From NCBI RefSeq assembly GCF_004421005.1, contig NZ_CP038026.1:1488001-1552000 (forward strand): a DNA stretch of 64,000 nt. Reading direction: 5' to 3'. A program made the position numbers and the translations under genes. The notes below the pieces were generated by a model, which saw only the letters and a list, made by a program, of their open reading frames with translations, did no database searches and was not told the origin of the DNA. Below, piece after piece: positions 37,862-47,676 of this stretch (its first letter is position 1; each line of letters starts with the position of its first letter). Source of the DNA: Pseudoduganella plicata (GTDB lineage Bacteria > Pseudomonadota > Gammaproteobacteria > Burkholderiales > Burkholderiaceae_D).

Positions 37862-38782
37862 TTATTGAATGCCGCCGATGCGGCGCGGGTTCGACAGGTT
37901 CATCCACACTGCGACCGCCTTGCCGACGATATTCTTGTCGGGCACGAAACCCCAGTAGCGGCTGTCCGCGCTGTTGTCGCGGTTGTCGCCCATCATGAAA
38001 TAATTGCCGGCCGGAACCGTGCAGGTAAAGCCTTCGTTCGTGTACGTGCAGGCTTCCTTGTTCGGGAACTCGCGCACGTCGCCCAGGTTCAGCGTGGGCG
38101 CGCGGTCGTCGTTCAGGATGCGGTGCTCGACACCCGTCAGGTTTTCCTTGAACTGCTTCTTGTAGACGAGGCTCTCGTCGTCCAGGTAATCGTCCTGCTG
38201 GGCGTAGCTGACAGGCTTGCCGTTCACGGTCAGTTTCTTGCCTTCGTAGGTGATCTTATCACCAGGCACGCCGACGACGCGCTTGATGTAGTCCTGGCTG
38301 GTGTCCATCGGGTACTTGAACACCATCACGTCGCCCCGTTGCGGGTCGTTGAGCTGGACGATCTTCTGGTTGATGATGGGCAGGCGGATACCGTACGTGA
38401 ACTTGTTCACGAGGATCAGGTCGCCCACCAGCAACGTCGGCACCATCGACGACGACGGAATCTTGAACGGCTCGAACAGGAACGAGCGCAGCACGAAGAC
38501 CAGGGCGATGACGGGGAAGAAGCTGCCCGAGTATTCGATCCAGGTCGGCTGGCGCAGGTGTTCCGCTTCCAGCTTCTCGCGCGCGTTCTGCTGCGTGTCC
38601 AGGCGGATGCCGTCGGCCGTCAGCTTGGCCGTGCGGGCGTCATACTCGGCCAGCGCACGGTCGGCAGCCGCCCGGCGCTGTTTCGACAGCACGAACACGT
38701 CCAGGACCCAGATGATCCCCGTGACGACCATCAGCACGAACAGGATCAGCGCGAAATTGCCCAGGATACTTTGCATCGTCAT
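37862..38782 (-). CDS. lepB: Signal peptidase I
   Basis: Inner-membrane serine protease (306 residues) that cleaves signal peptides of exported proteins. Two hydrophobic segments at the N-terminus (about 5-25 and 82-100). The catalytic Ser lies in [15 protein letters not shown] and the general-base Lys in [14 protein letters not shown]; the C-terminal box [16 protein letters not shown] is intact. The start overlaps the lepA stop by four bases, as in the classic lepA-lepB operon. Confidence 0.95.
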   Translation of the reverse strand: MTMQSILGNFALILFVLMVVTGIIWVLDVFVLSKQRRAAADRALAEYDARTAKLTADGIRLDTQQNAREKLEAEHLRQPTWIEYSGSFFPVIALVFVLRSFLFEPFKIPSSSMVPTLLVGDLILVNKFTYGIRLPIINQKIVQLNDPQRGDVMVFKYPMDTSQDYIKRVVGVPGDKITYEGKKLTVNGKPVSYAQQDDYLDDESLVYKKQFKENLTGVEHRILNDDRAPTLNLGDVREFPNKEACTYTNEGFTCTVPAGNYFMMGDNRDNSADSRYWGFVPDKNIVGKAVAVWMNLSNPRRIGGIQ

Positions 38783-40572
38783 TTTTCGTCCACCGTAAGG
38801 ATTGCCAGGAATGCCTCTTGCGGGATCTCGACGGAGCCCACCTGCTTCATGCGCTTCTTGCCGGCCTTCTGCTTCTCCAGCAGCTTCTTCTTACGGGAGA
38901 TGTCGCCGCCATAGCACTTGGCCAGCACGTTCTTGCGCAGCGCCTTGACGTTCTCGCGCGAGATGATATTCGAACCGATCGCGGCCTGGATCGCCACGTC
39001 AAACATCTGGCGCGGGATCAGTTCGCGCATTTTCGCGGCCACGGCACGGCCGCGGTACGGCGCATTGGCGCGGTGCACGATGATGGCCAGCGCGTCGACC
39101 TTTTCGCTGTTGATCAGCATGTCGACCTTGACGACGTCGGCCGCCCGGTATTCCTTGAACTCGTAGTCCATCGACGCATAGCCGCGCGACGTGGATTTGA
39201 GCTTGTCGAAGAAGTCCAGCACGATCTCGGCCATCGGCATTTCATAGATCAGCTTGACCTGGCGGCCGTGGTAGGCCATGTCCATCTGGATGCCGCGCTT
39301 GGCGATACACAGCGTGATGACGGAACCCACGTACTCCTGCGGCATGTACAGGTTGACGGTGACGATCGGCTCGCGCACTTCCGTGATGTGCGACGGGTCC
39401 GGCATGCGCGACGGGTTGTCGACGTTCATGACGGTGCCGTCGCGGCGCTCGACTTCGTACACGACGGTCGGCGCCGTCGTGATCAGGTCCATGTCGAACT
39501 CGCGCTCGAGACGCTCCTGCACGATTTCCATGTGCAACAGGCCCAGGAAGCCGCAGCGGAAGCCGAAGCCCAGCGCCTGCGACACCTCCGGCTCGTACAT
39601 CAGCGCGGCGTCGTTCAGTTTCAGTTTTTCCAGCGAGTCGCGCAGCGCGTCGTACTGGTTCGCCTCCACCGGGAACAGACCGGCGAACACCTGCGGCTGG
39701 ACTTCCTTGAAGCCTGGCAGCGGCGCGTCGGCCGGCTTGACGGCGGACGTGATCGTGTCGCCCACGCGGGCCACTTTCAGTTCCTTGATGCCGGCGATGA
39801 CGAAGCCCACCTGGCCTGCCGACAGCGCCGGCAGCGACACGGAACGGGGCGAGAAGATGCCGATGTCCTCGACCAGCTGCACGGAGTCGGTCGCCATCAG
39901 GCGGATCTTTTCCTTCGGCTTCATGGTGCCGTTCACAACGCGCACCAGCATGACGACGCCCACGTACGGGTCGTACCACGAGTCGATGATCAGCGCCTGC
40001 AGCGGCGCTTCCGGATCGCCCTTCGGCGGTGGCACCTTGGCGATGATCGATTCCAGCACGTCCTCGACGCCGAAGCCGGTCTTGGCCGAGCAATGCACGG
40101 CGTCGCCGGCCTCGATGCCGATGACGTCCTCGATTTCCGAAATCGCGTTCGGCGGATCGGCGTTCGGCAGGTCGATCTTGTTCAGTACGGGCACGACTTC
40201 GACGCCCAGGTCCAGCGCCGTGTAGCAGTTCGCCACGGTCTGCGCTTCCACCCCCTGGGAGGCGTCGACGACCAGCAGGGCGCCCTCGCAGGCGGACAGC
40301 GAGCGGCTCACTTCATACGAGAAGTCGACGTGGCCCGGCGTATCGATCAGGTTCAGGTTGTAGATCTGGCCGTCGCGCGCCTTGTATTTCAGCGCCGCCG
40401 TCTGGGCCTTGATGGTGATGCCGCGCTCGCGTTCCAGATCCATCGAATCGAGCACCTGCGATTCCATCTCGCGGTCCGACAGGCCGCCACAAAGCTGGAT
40501 GATGCGGTCCGCCAGCGTGGACTTGCCGTGGTCGATGTGGGCGATGATGGAAAAATTGCGAATGTTGTTCAT
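38779..40572 (-). CDS. lepA: Elongation factor 4 (ribosomal back-translocase LepA)
   Basis: Ribosome-associated translational GTPase (597 residues). G motifs [32 protein letters not shown] and NKIDLP; then domain II, the EF-G-like domains and the LepA-specific C-terminal domain with [22 protein letters not shown]. Length is normal. Preceded by a terminator and promoter region of 218 bases. Confidence 0.97.
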   Translation of the reverse strand: MNNIRNFSIIAHIDHGKSTLADRIIQLCGGLSDREMESQVLDSMDLERERGITIKAQTAALKYKARDGQIYNLNLIDTPGHVDFSYEVSRSLSACEGALLVVDASQGVEAQTVANCYTALDLGVEVVPVLNKIDLPNADPPNAISEIEDVIGIEAGDAVHCSAKTGFGVEDVLESIIAKVPPPKGDPEAPLQALIIDSWYDPYVGVVMLVRVVNGTMKPKEKIRLMATDSVQLVEDIGIFSPRSVSLPALSAGQVGFVIAGIKELKVARVGDTITSAVKPADAPLPGFKEVQPQVFAGLFPVEANQYDALRDSLEKLKLNDAALMYEPEVSQALGFGFRCGFLGLLHMEIVQERLEREFDMDLITTAPTVVYEVERRDGTVMNVDNPSRMPDPSHITEVREPIVTVNLYMPQEYVGSVITLCIAKRGIQMDMAYHGRQVKLIYEMPMAEIVLDFFDKLKSTSRGYASMDYEFKEYRAADVVKVDMLINSEKVDALAIIVHRANAPYRGRAVAAKMRELIPRQMFDVAIQAAIGSNIISRENVKALRKNVLAKCYGGDISRKKKLLEKQKAGKKRMKQVGSVEIPQEAFLAILTVDEK

Positions 40573-40605
40573 TAAATTAAAAACGTATCAGACGACAGCA
40601 ATACA

Positions 40606-40643
40606 AAAAGCGCTCTGGGGCCGGGGGCCCTGGCGAGCGCTTT
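40606..40643 (-). terminator. Intrinsic terminator before lepA
   Basis: On the minus strand a 9-base-pair stem (AAAGCGCTC with GAGCGCTTT) enclosing a G+C-rich inner stem is followed by CTTTTTGTAT. It lies between the glutaredoxin-like gene and lepA, so it would end the rpoE-rseA-mucD-glutaredoxin transcript. Confidence 0.75.
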
Positions 40644-40790
40644 GAGAAACCTCGAACACCGGTGCGGCGGCTGTGCCGCGCACGCATGGAAACGAAAGCT
40701 AGGAGAACCCTCCGCATTTTACCGGATTTCAGAGGGGAAAGCCCGATTTCTGACGTGCCGGGCACGAAAAAGATGCAACTCTGCAAATAG

Positions 40791-41048
40791 TCAGCCCTGC
40801 AGGACTGCCCTCACCTTCTCTTCGTCGAGGAAGTAATGGCACAGCTCGGGGCCGTCCAGGTCGGCATACAGCACCGGCACCAGCTCGTCGAAGCGCTCGA
40901 CCAGCCGGTCGTCGGCGTCCACGTCGATGACGTCGACCGTGAACGGATGCTCCGGCGTTTGCAGCGCATTGAGGGCATCCAGCATGTCCTGGCAGAGGTG
41001 GCAGTAGGTGCGGGAATACAGCGTGAATCGAAGCGTGGTTCGGTGCAT
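40791..41048 (-). CDS. Glutaredoxin-family thiol protein
   Basis: Small thioredoxin-fold protein (85 residues) with the redox motif CHLC at about residues 16-19 (LYSRTYCHLCQDML) and the cis-Pro region ELVPVLYAD. It belongs to the DUF836/glutaredoxin-like group; a thiol-disulfide role is likely but no partner is known. It follows mucD by 54 bases on the same strand; in beta-proteobacteria this gene is commonly found between mucD and lepA. Confidence 0.85.
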   Translation of the reverse strand: MHRTTLRFTLYSRTYCHLCQDMLDALNALQTPEHPFTVDVIDVDADDRLVERFDELVPVLYADLDGPELCHYFLDEEKVRAVLQG

Positions 41049-41102
41049 CGGTTGAAAGGCGGGCAGGCCGCGGCAACGGCGCCGCGCCCTGCCCTGCCTG
41101 CC

Positions 41103-42593
41103 TCAGCGTGCGCTCGGACGCAGCGCCACGAACTGCGACACGTCGCCGCGGCGCACCAGCACGACCGAAGGCTTCTTCGGATCGAGCTTGGCCACCAGCG
41201 CGGCAAACTGCTTCGCATCGACGATGGCCACGTTGTTCAGCTGCAGCAGCACATCGCCCTGGCGCAGGCCGGCACCGGCCGCCACGCCTTCGGTGGCATC
41301 GACCTTGACGCCGCCGGCAACGCCCAGCTCCTTCTTCTCCGCGGCCGACAGGTCGCTCACCTTGAAGCCCAGCGCGTTGGCGGCGCCTTCCGCTTTCGGC
41401 TTGCTGCGCTCGCCGCCCTTGCCGCCCACGGTGGGCTGGTCGGATTCGCGCTCGGCCACGACGATCGGCAGGTCCACCAGCGAGCCGGTACGCCAGACGG
41501 TGATCGTTGCCTTCGTGTTCGGCGCCGTATTGCCCACCAGGCGGGGCAGGTCGGATGACTTGGCGATTTCGGTGCCGTTGAACTTGACGATGATGTCGCC
41601 CGGCTTCAGCCCTGCCTTCGCGGCCGGCGCGCCCGGCTCGACCTGCGACACCTCGGCGCCGCGCGCACCTTTCAGGCCCAGCGATTCCGCCACTTCACGG
41701 CTGACTTCGCCCACGGAGACGCCGATACGGCCGCGCGTCACCTTGCCGGATTTCTTCAGCTGGTCGGCCACGCGCATGGCCTCGTCGATCGGCACGGCAA
41801 ACGAGATGCCGTTATAGCCGCCCGACAAGGTGGCGATCTGCGAGTTGATGCCGATGACTTCGCCACGCATATTGATCAGCGGGCCGCCCGAGTTGCCCGG
41901 GTTGACGGCCACGTCGCTCTGGATCAGCGGCAGGTATTCGCCCGTGTCGCGCGACTTGGCGGAAATGATGCCGGCCGTAACGGTGTTCTCCAGGTTGAAC
42001 GGCGAGCCGATCGCGATGACCCATTCGCCCACGCGGATCTTGCCCGGGTCGCCCATCGTCAGCGCGGGCAGCTTGCCGCCGTCGATTTTCAGCAGCGCCA
42101 CGTCCGTGCTCACGTCCGAACCCAGCACCTTGGCCTTGAATTCGCGCTTGTCCGTCAGCGTTACATAGACTTCGTCCGCGCCGGCCACCACGTGGGCATT
42201 GGTCAGCACGTAGCCATCGGTGGAAATGATGAAGCCGGAGCCGACCCCGCGCTGCACTTCCTGCTCCTGCGGCACGGGGCGGCGGTTGCCGCGCGGCGCC
42301 TGCTGGCCGCGTGGCACCGGCATCTGGCCGCCGAAGAAGCGGCGGAAGAATTCCTGCATTTCATCCTGGTCCGGACCGTCCTGGTCGCGCATGCGCAGGC
42401 GTTCCGTGGTGCGGATATTGACGACGGCCGGACCGACCTTGTCGACCATGTCGCTGAAGTCCGGCAGGCCGGACACCGCGGATGCGGCCGCCTGGACCGG
42501 TGCCAGGCCGACAGTTGCGGGAGCGAACAGGATACCCGCGCTGACCATCAGCGCCGACAAGGTTTTACTACCAGCAGAGAAATTGGTTTTCAT
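41103..42593 (-). CDS. mucD: Periplasmic serine protease/chaperone MucD (DegP/DegQ type)
   Basis: HtrA-family protease (496 residues) for misfolded envelope proteins. Signal peptide to about residue 35. Trypsin-like domain with the triad His134 (TNAHVV), Asp164 (TDVALLKI) and Ser235 (NPGNSGGPL); two PDZ domains follow (about 300-390 and 405-490). A long loop near 64-110 is Gln/Arg/Pro-rich. The ATG at 42593 begins the signal peptide; a longer open frame upstream is not family-like. It is the effector gene at the end of the sigma-E module. Confidence 0.93.
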   Translation of the reverse strand: MKTNFSAGSKTLSALMVSAGILFAPATVGLAPVQAAASAVSGLPDFSDMVDKVGPAVVNIRTTERLRMRDQDGPDQDEMQEFFRRFFGGQMPVPRGQQAPRGNRRPVPQEQEVQRGVGSGFIISTDGYVLTNAHVVAGADEVYVTLTDKREFKAKVLGSDVSTDVALLKIDGGKLPALTMGDPGKIRVGEWVIAIGSPFNLENTVTAGIISAKSRDTGEYLPLIQSDVAVNPGNSGGPLINMRGEVIGINSQIATLSGGYNGISFAVPIDEAMRVADQLKKSGKVTRGRIGVSVGEVSREVAESLGLKGARGAEVSQVEPGAPAAKAGLKPGDIIVKFNGTEIAKSSDLPRLVGNTAPNTKATITVWRTGSLVDLPIVVAERESDQPTVGGKGGERSKPKAEGAANALGFKVSDLSAAEKKELGVAGGVKVDATEGVAAGAGLRQGDVLLQLNNVAIVDAKQFAALVAKLDPKKPSVVLVRRGDVSQFVALRPSAR

Positions 42594-42901
42594 AAGAATA
42601 GTATGTTTTTTTCGGGTGGGTCGATGCCTGGCAAATCGCGCAGCTTCCACATGGTAAGCGAAATCGAGCGTTGCAGCACACACAAGATGTTGCAGGAAGT
42701 TAGGAATTTCAAGAGGGGAAAACGGCGAATTCACGCGGACGCAACCGGCGGCGTCGATTCCTCGCAGCACCTTGCGAGCTACCTGCGCTGAGGCAAACCG
42801 GATTGTCGGGACAACGGCTGGTGGCGTCGGCATGTTCTGACCGCGACCGGCGTGGCGATGCCGCCAGGCGCCCGGATTGACGCGTGATCCGGTTGCGGCC
42901 G
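42594..42901. other. 308-base gap between rseA and mucD with no gene
   Basis: No reading frame on either strand has a recognisable product or a plausible ribosome site. In related bacteria this position is often occupied by rseB/mucB (about 1 kb), and no remnant of it can be read in any frame. Only the weak promoter candidate at 42684-42713 is visible. Confidence 0.6.
42684..42713 (-). promoter_or_regulatory. Possible heat-shock-type promoter for mucD
   Basis: On the minus strand CTTGAAA (42713-42707), 15 bases, then AACATCTT (42691-42684), resembling the sigma-32 pattern CTTGAAA ... CCCCATNT. It lies about 100 bases upstream of mucD, in the gap after rseA. Only the -35 element matches well, so this is a weak call. 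Confidence 0.3.
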
Positions 42902-43294
42902 TCAGCGCGTCCCGACCGCGGCCGGTGCAGTGGTGTCGCCAGGCGCTCCGGACGGGGAAGGTGGCGACGAGGATGACCGCGCTGCCTGCGGTGGCGGCTG
43001 GGCCTGCAAGGGCGATGACGTGCCGGCCTGTGCCTGCGGGGTCGGTGCGCCGCCGTCCGGCTGCGCGGGGAACGCCTCCTGCGCAAGCCTTGCCGTCAGA
43101 CGCGCGCCAAACGCGCTACTCAGGCCGGCCGCGGCCGCGTCGGCACGCAGCACGTCGCCGATCAGCTGGTAGGTGTGCCACCTGGCGCGCCCGTCCGCAC
43201 CGGCCAGCGCAGCCATGGTCAACTCGACGTCGCAGGCAGGCAGCTCGCCATCGACCATTGCCGAGATGTTCTCCTGCAGTCGCGTCGCGTCCAT
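42902..43294 (-). CDS. rseA: Anti-sigma-E factor RseA-like, without a membrane segment
   Basis: Protein of 130 residues. The first 60 (LQENISAMVDGELPACDVELTMAAL, WHTYQLIGDVLRA) match the RseA N-terminal domain that sequesters sigma-E on the cytoplasmic face. The rest is Pro/Ala/Ser/Gln-rich and ends without the transmembrane helix and periplasmic domain that let DegS and RseP cleave RseA. It directly follows rpoE (58 bases), so the assignment is secure by context. Either the protein is a soluble anti-sigma factor or its 3' end has been lost. Confidence 0.8.
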   Translation of the reverse strand: MDATRLQENISAMVDGELPACDVELTMAALAGADGRARWHTYQLIGDVLRADAAAAGLSSAFGARLTARLAQEAFPAQPDGGAPTPQAQAGTSSPLQAQPPPQAARSSSSPPSPSGAPGDTTAPAAVGTR

Positions 43295-43352
43295 ATTGCC
43301 GCCATTGTAATCGGAAGTTACAAATCAATAACGAAGGTTCAGTGTCGACCGG

Positions 43353-43988
43353 CTACCAGCGCTTGTCAACCGGCACGTCCAGCAGCGGACGCAGCTTTTC
43401 CGCAATGACTTCGCGGGCCCGGAAGATCCGGCTGCGCACGGTGCCGATGGGACAGGACATGATGTCGGAAATCTCCTCGTAGCTCAATCCTTCGATCTCG
43501 CGCAGCAGGATGGCCGTGCGCAGGTCGACGGGCAGCGCATCCATGGCCGCGTTGACTGTTTCGGCAATCTGCCTGGTGGCCAGCATGGACTCGGGCGTGT
43601 TGATATCGCGCAGGGCGTCGTCCTCGGCCAGGGCTTCGGGCGCCCTGGCATCGGCCAGGGTCGACGGCGTGCGGCGGTTTTGCGTGACCAGAGTGTTCTT
43701 CGCCGTGTTGATGCCGATCCTGTACAGCCACGTATAGAACGCGGAGTCGCCGCGGAAATGGCGCAGGGCGCGGAACGCCTTGATGAACGTTTCCTGCACC
43801 ACGTCCTCCGCTTCGGCCGGGTCGTGCACGATGCGCCCCACTAGGCGCAACAACCGGCGCTGATACTTCGACACCAGCAGGTCGAATGCCTGCCGCTCAC
43901 CTGCCTGGACTCGTTCGACCAGCAGCTGATCGCTCTCACGGTCTGTCGTCACCTTCTGCCCTCGGTGGCCTGCAGCGCGGGCGCTCAT
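43353..43988 (-). CDS. rpoE: Extracytoplasmic-stress sigma factor RpoE
   Basis: ECF sigma factor (211 residues). Region 2 shows FDLLVSKYQRRLLRLVGRIVHDPAEAEDVVQETFIKAF and YTWLYRIGINTAKN; region 4 shows LPVDLRTAILLREIEGLSYEEISDIMSCPIGTVRSRIFRAREVI. The ATG at 43988 has AGGAGGGG upstream, while a GTG at 43952 would give the usual family N-terminus; the first is used here. It heads the rpoE-rseA-mucD group and follows the YgfX-like gene by 95 bases. Confidence 0.94.
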   Translation of the reverse strand: MSARAAGHRGQKVTTDRESDQLLVERVQAGERQAFDLLVSKYQRRLLRLVGRIVHDPAEAEDVVQETFIKAFRALRHFRGDSAFYTWLYRIGINTAKNTLVTQNRRTPSTLADARAPEALAEDDALRDINTPESMLATRQIAETVNAAMDALPVDLRTAILLREIEGLSYEEISDIMSCPIGTVRSRIFRAREVIAEKLRPLLDVPVDKRW

Positions 43989-44083
43989 ATTGCTATGAGC
44001 TCCCCTCCTGCAATTGGTTCAGGGGTTGCACGGATTTTTTTTCACGGCATCCGCCGCGCCTGGCACTAACGACGGTGCGCGGC

Positions 44084-44671
44084 TCAGGCCGCAGGCGGCC
44101 CCAGTGCCGCGATGGCCCGCATCGCCAGCGCCACGCGCCGCAATACGTCGGGCGCCACGGTATCAGGCAGCACGGGCAGCCAGAACACCGTGCCGTCGCT
44201 GCTGCGCAGGCGCAGCAGCAACAGCGACGGCCACAACGTGGAGCCGGGCATCAGCCACACCTCCCGTCCCGCATCGACGTCGCCGGCACCGGCCGGGACG
44301 GTCGCCTGCGCCGGCGGATCGGCGTTCGTGCGCAGCGTCGCTTCCGCCGGCGCGCACAATGGCGCTGTCGCCCCTGTTCCTGCCTGCGCTGCTGTCTGCG
44401 CTTCCATTCGCGCGGACATCTGCGCGTTCATCTGGGCTTGTATCTGGTATACCGCGACCCGAATCCCGCCGACACCTGAAATATCAAGCCGCACGCCATT
44501 GACACCGCGACGCCTGCGGCTGGCACTAACAAAGACCGCGGCCACCATGACGCAGCGCGGCACAGGCTGGCGAAAGGCGCCGGCGCCGGCCAGGAGAAGC
44601 ACGCACAGCAGCGCGTGCAGCCAGCGCAACTGGCGCGACGGACGGATCACGGCGGACAAGGCAATGGACAT
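44084..44671 (-). CDS. YgfX-like membrane-associated protein
   Basis: Protein of 195 residues with an N-terminal basic stretch and a hydrophobic segment (VIRPSRQLRWLHALLCVLLLAGAGAF, about 6-32), as in YgfX/CptA-type proteins, and a C-terminal part (GSTLWPSLLLLRLRSSDGTVFWLPVLPDTVAPDVLRRVALAMR) that matches the same family. The middle is low-complexity (Met/Gln/Ala). The ATG at 44671 has GGAGG five bases upstream. In Burkholderiales a gene of this kind usually lies between fabF and rpoE. Function unknown; the family assignment is moderate. Confidence 0.6.
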   Translation of the reverse strand: MSIALSAVIRPSRQLRWLHALLCVLLLAGAGAFRQPVPRCVMVAAVFVSASRRRRGVNGVRLDISGVGGIRVAVYQIQAQMNAQMSARMEAQTAAQAGTGATAPLCAPAEATLRTNADPPAQATVPAGAGDVDAGREVWLMPGSTLWPSLLLLRLRSSDGTVFWLPVLPDTVAPDVLRRVALAMRAIAALGPPAA

Positions 44672-45091
44672 CTGCACCTCCGGTTTCATCCCGCCGCACG
44701 TTGCACGTGCGCACCGGCGACGCTCACCGAAGGCGTACCCGGCGGACATCGGCTGGCCGCCATGCAGCAGTACTTGCGGACGCGCGGTCCGATTACCCGC
44801 GCGGCATCGGGCCAGGCATTCGCGCAGCCACCCGAACGCATATGGGTGCGGATGCGCACGCGCCACGCATGTGAGCGCAACCTGCGACATCGACAATCAA
44901 GGGAATACAAGCGAAGCGCCGGCCAGTTGCCGGGCGGCCGGTCAAAGCGAACGCTTCAAATGACCGACGCAGAAACGACAAGGCGCGACATCTCTGTCGC
45001 GCCCGGTACCGATCTCGCGGCGCTCACTCCCGTAAGACCGGAGTGAGGCGCGAAAAGTTCAGACAAATTACAAGGCGATGTGACTGCCGCC
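44672..45091. other. 420-base gap between fabF and the YgfX-like gene
   Basis: No convincing gene on either strand. Directly after fabF lie two hairpins: one of 8 base pairs near 45025-45050 and a 9-base-pair one at 44982-45003. The remainder probably carries the promoter for the YgfX-like gene and rpoE, but no clear -35/-10 pair can be defended. Confidence 0.6.
44982..45003 (-). terminator. Probable terminator after fabF
   Basis: Perfect 9-base-pair stem (GGCGCGACA with TGTCGCGCC) and a 4-base loop, followed on the minus strand by the moderately T-rich TTGTCGTTTC. It is the second of two hairpins after the fabF stop and would close the fatty-acid-synthesis transcript. Confidence 0.55.
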
Positions 45092-46336
45092 TCAGACCTT
45101 GCCGAACACAAGGCTGCCGTTCGTTCCGCCGAAGCCGAACGAGTTCTTGACGGCATACTGGATGTGCATCGGACGTGCGACATTGGCGCAGAAGTCCAGG
45201 TCGCATGCAGGGTCCTGATTGGACAGGTTGATCGTTGGCGGTGCCACCTGGTGGTGGATCGCCAGCACGGTCAACACGGCTTCCAGGCCGCCCGCGCCAC
45301 CCAGCAGGTGGCCCGTCATCGACTTGGTGGAGCTGACCACCATGTTTTTCGCGTGCTCGCCGAACGTGCGCTTGATGCCCACGACTTCAGCCACGTCGCC
45401 CTGCGGCGTCGAGGTGCCGTGCGCGTTCAGGTACTGCACTTCGTCCGGATTGATGCCGGCGTTCTTCAGCGCGGCAACGGTGGCCTTGCTGCCGCCGCTG
45501 CCATCTTCCAGCGGCGACGTCATGTGATACGCATCAGCGCTCATGCCGAAGCCGTGCAGCTCGGCGTAGATCGTCGCGCCGCGCGCTTTCGCGTGCTCGT
45601 ACTCTTCCAGCACCATGACGCCGGCGCCCTCGCCCAGCACGAAGCCGTCGCGGTCGTTGTCCCATGGACGGGACGCGGCCGCCGGATCGTCGTTGCGCGA
45701 CGACAATGCACGGGCCGTGGCGAAACCGCCCAGGCCCAGTGGCGACACGGTGGCTTCGGCGCCGCCGGCCACCATGGCGTCGGCATCGCCGTACTCGATC
45801 AGGCGGGCCGCCGCGCCGATGCTGTGCAGACCGGTGGTGCAGGCCGTGACGATGGCCAGGTTCGGGCCACGCATGCCGTATTTGATCGAGAGATTACCGG
45901 AGATCATGTTGATGATCGAGGCCGGAACGAAGAACGGGGAGATACGGCGCGGGCCGCGCTTGTCGTAGTCTTCCTTCTGTTGTTCGATCATCGGCAGGCC
46001 GCCGATGCCGGAGCCGATGATGACGCCGATGCGGTCGGCGTTCTCTTCGGTGACGACCAGACCGGAATCCTGGATCGCCTGGATGCCCGCTGCCATGCCG
46101 TAATGGATGAAGGTATCCATATGGCGGGCTTCCTTGGCGTCGAGATATGCTTCGACGTTGAAGTTCTTGACCTCGCCGGCAAAGCGGGTCGAGAACGCGG
46201 TGGCATCAAACTTGGTGATGTTGGCGATACCGGACTTACCCTCGGTAATTGCGCTCCACGTTTCGGCAATCGTATTGCCGACCGGGGACACGCAACCGAG
46301 GCCGGTTACCACCACACGACGGTTTTTGGAACTCAA
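45092..46336 (-). CDS. fabF: 3-oxoacyl-ACP synthase II
   Basis: Condensing enzyme (414 residues) of fatty-acid elongation using acyl-ACP and malonyl-ACP. Catalytic triad: Cys166 in VTACTTGLH, His near 305 in [11 protein letters not shown] and His near 342 in [13 protein letters not shown]. Length and N-terminus ([15 protein letters not shown]) are typical. It lies 37 bases after acpP, at the end of the fab cluster. Confidence 0.96.
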   Translation of the reverse strand: MSSKNRRVVVTGLGCVSPVGNTIAETWSAITEGKSGIANITKFDATAFSTRFAGEVKNFNVEAYLDAKEARHMDTFIHYGMAAGIQAIQDSGLVVTEENADRIGVIIGSGIGGLPMIEQQKEDYDKRGPRRISPFFVPASIINMISGNLSIKYGMRGPNLAIVTACTTGLHSIGAAARLIEYGDADAMVAGGAEATVSPLGLGGFATARALSSRNDDPAAASRPWDNDRDGFVLGEGAGVMVLEEYEHAKARGATIYAELHGFGMSADAYHMTSPLEDGSGGSKATVAALKNAGINPDEVQYLNAHGTSTPQGDVAEVVGIKRTFGEHAKNMVVSSTKSMTGHLLGGAGGLEAVLTVLAIHHQVAPPTINLSNQDPACDLDFCANVARPMHIQYAVKNSFGFGGTNGSLVFGKV

Positions 46337-46373
46337 GCGATTCTCCTGGAGTCGATCGGGTACAGCGTGCTGC

Positions 46374-46613
46374 TTAGGCCTTGACGTGCGCGGTCGCGTA
46401 GTCGATGGCTTGCTGCACGGTGGTGATCTTTTCAGCCTGTTCGTCAGGGATTTCCATTTCGAACTCGTCTTCCAGTGCCATTACCAGCTCAACGGTGTCG
46501 AGGGAATCGGCGCCCAGGTCATCGACGAAGGACGATTCGTTCTTGATGTCTGCTTCGGCGACGCCCAGTTGTTCGGCGACGATCTTCTTAACGCGTTGTT
46601 CGATATCGGACAT
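46374..46613 (-). CDS. acpP: Acyl carrier protein
   Basis: Acidic 79-residue carrier of growing acyl chains. The phosphopantetheine site is Ser37 in [18 protein letters not shown]. It has its own 228-base upstream region containing a hairpin and an AT-rich stretch ending TGATAAAAT on the minus strand, a likely promoter. Neighbours fabG and fabF use it directly, and acpS at 33.5 kb activates it. Confidence 0.97.
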   Translation of the reverse strand: MSDIEQRVKKIVAEQLGVAEADIKNESSFVDDLGADSLDTVELVMALEDEFEMEIPDEQAEKITTVQQAIDYATAHVKA

Positions 46614-46841
46614 GTTATGGCTCCATTGTGTATGTTACGGAAAGCGCGCATTTTATCAGGTTTGCGCGCTGAAAAACTAATTTCGGCTTCTGAACTCAGC
46701 TTTACCGAAATCACCGGTAAAAGACAGGATCGTGCCGCCAAATGCGCCGCGCGAGCCCATCAATTCTTGCTCAGGATACCGCTTTATTGCAGAGACCTCG
46801 GGACAATACGCCACAGCCTCTGCACGTCGCGGCAACTCCTG

Positions 46842-47588
46842 TTATCCCATGTACATGCCGCCATTCACGTGCAGCGTCGTGCCGGTAATATAGTTCGCCG
46901 CCGGCGAGGCCAGGAAGGCCACCGCCGCGGCGATGTCTTCCGGTTTGCCCAGGCGACCCAGCGGGATCTGCGTCAGCAGCGCGGCGTGCTGGTCTTCCCC
47001 CAGCACCTTCGTCATGTCGGTATCGATAAAGCCCGGTGCGATGCAGTTGACGGTGATGTTGCGGCTGCCGATCTCGCGCGCCAGCGCGCGGCTCATGCCT
47101 TCCACGCCGGCCTTGGCGGCCGCGTAGTTCATCTGGCCCGGGTTGCCCGACGATGCCACCACCGACGTGATGTTGACGATGCGGCCGGCCTTGGCCTTCA
47201 TCATGCCGCGCAGCACGGCGCGCGACAGGCGGCCGACGGCGGACAGGTTGGTCAGGATGACCTTGTCCCATTCCTCGTCCTTCATGCGCATGGCCAGCTG
47301 GTCGGCCGTGATGCCCGCGTTGTTGACGAGAATGCTGACGGCGCCGTATTCCTTGCCGATCTCGTCGATGACGGCGGCGCAGCGCTCCGCGTCCGTGACG
47401 TTCAGCACAATGCCCTTGCCCGCCTCGGCACCGATCTCGGCCAGGTACGCGGAGATCGCCTGCGCACCGGCCTCGGTGGTAGCGGTGCCGACCACGCGCG
47501 CACCCTGGCGCGCCAGTTCCGTGGCAATGGCCTTGCCGATGCCGCGCGACGCGCCCGTGACGAGGGCGACTTGATTGGACAGGTTCAT
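46842..47588 (-). CDS. fabG: 3-oxoacyl-ACP reductase
   Basis: NADPH-dependent short-chain dehydrogenase (248 residues) reducing 3-oxoacyl-ACP. Cofactor motif TGASRGIGKAIA at about 14-25, NNAG near 90, catalytic Ser in NITSVVASSG, and the Tyr-Lys pair in YAAAKAGVEG. Lies between fabD and acpP in the fab operon. Confidence 0.96.
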   Translation of the reverse strand: MNLSNQVALVTGASRGIGKAIATELARQGARVVGTATTEAGAQAISAYLAEIGAEAGKGIVLNVTDAERCAAVIDEIGKEYGAVSILVNNAGITADQLAMRMKDEEWDKVILTNLSAVGRLSRAVLRGMMKAKAGRIVNITSVVASSGNPGQMNYAAAKAGVEGMSRALAREIGSRNITVNCIAPGFIDTDMTKVLGEDQHAALLTQIPLGRLGKPEDIAAAVAFLASPAANYITGTTLHVNGGMYMG

Positions 47589-47676
47589 ATTCTTGTATCC
47601 CTTCTGGGTGGAGTGTTGGACTTCTCCGGCATTGCCGGGGAAGGCGACGCGGACGTTTGCCTGGCTTATCCTGCGC

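Noticed and set aside
38818-40575. A 585-codon plus-strand frame opposite lepA
   Set aside because: lepA on the minus strand is complete and unmistakable; the opposite frame has no ribosome site or recognisable domain.
44672-44896. N-terminal extension of the YgfX-like protein to an ATG at 44896
   Set aside because: The extension is Arg/Cys-rich without family similarity, while the ATG at 44671 has an ideal GGAGG and begins the conserved segment.
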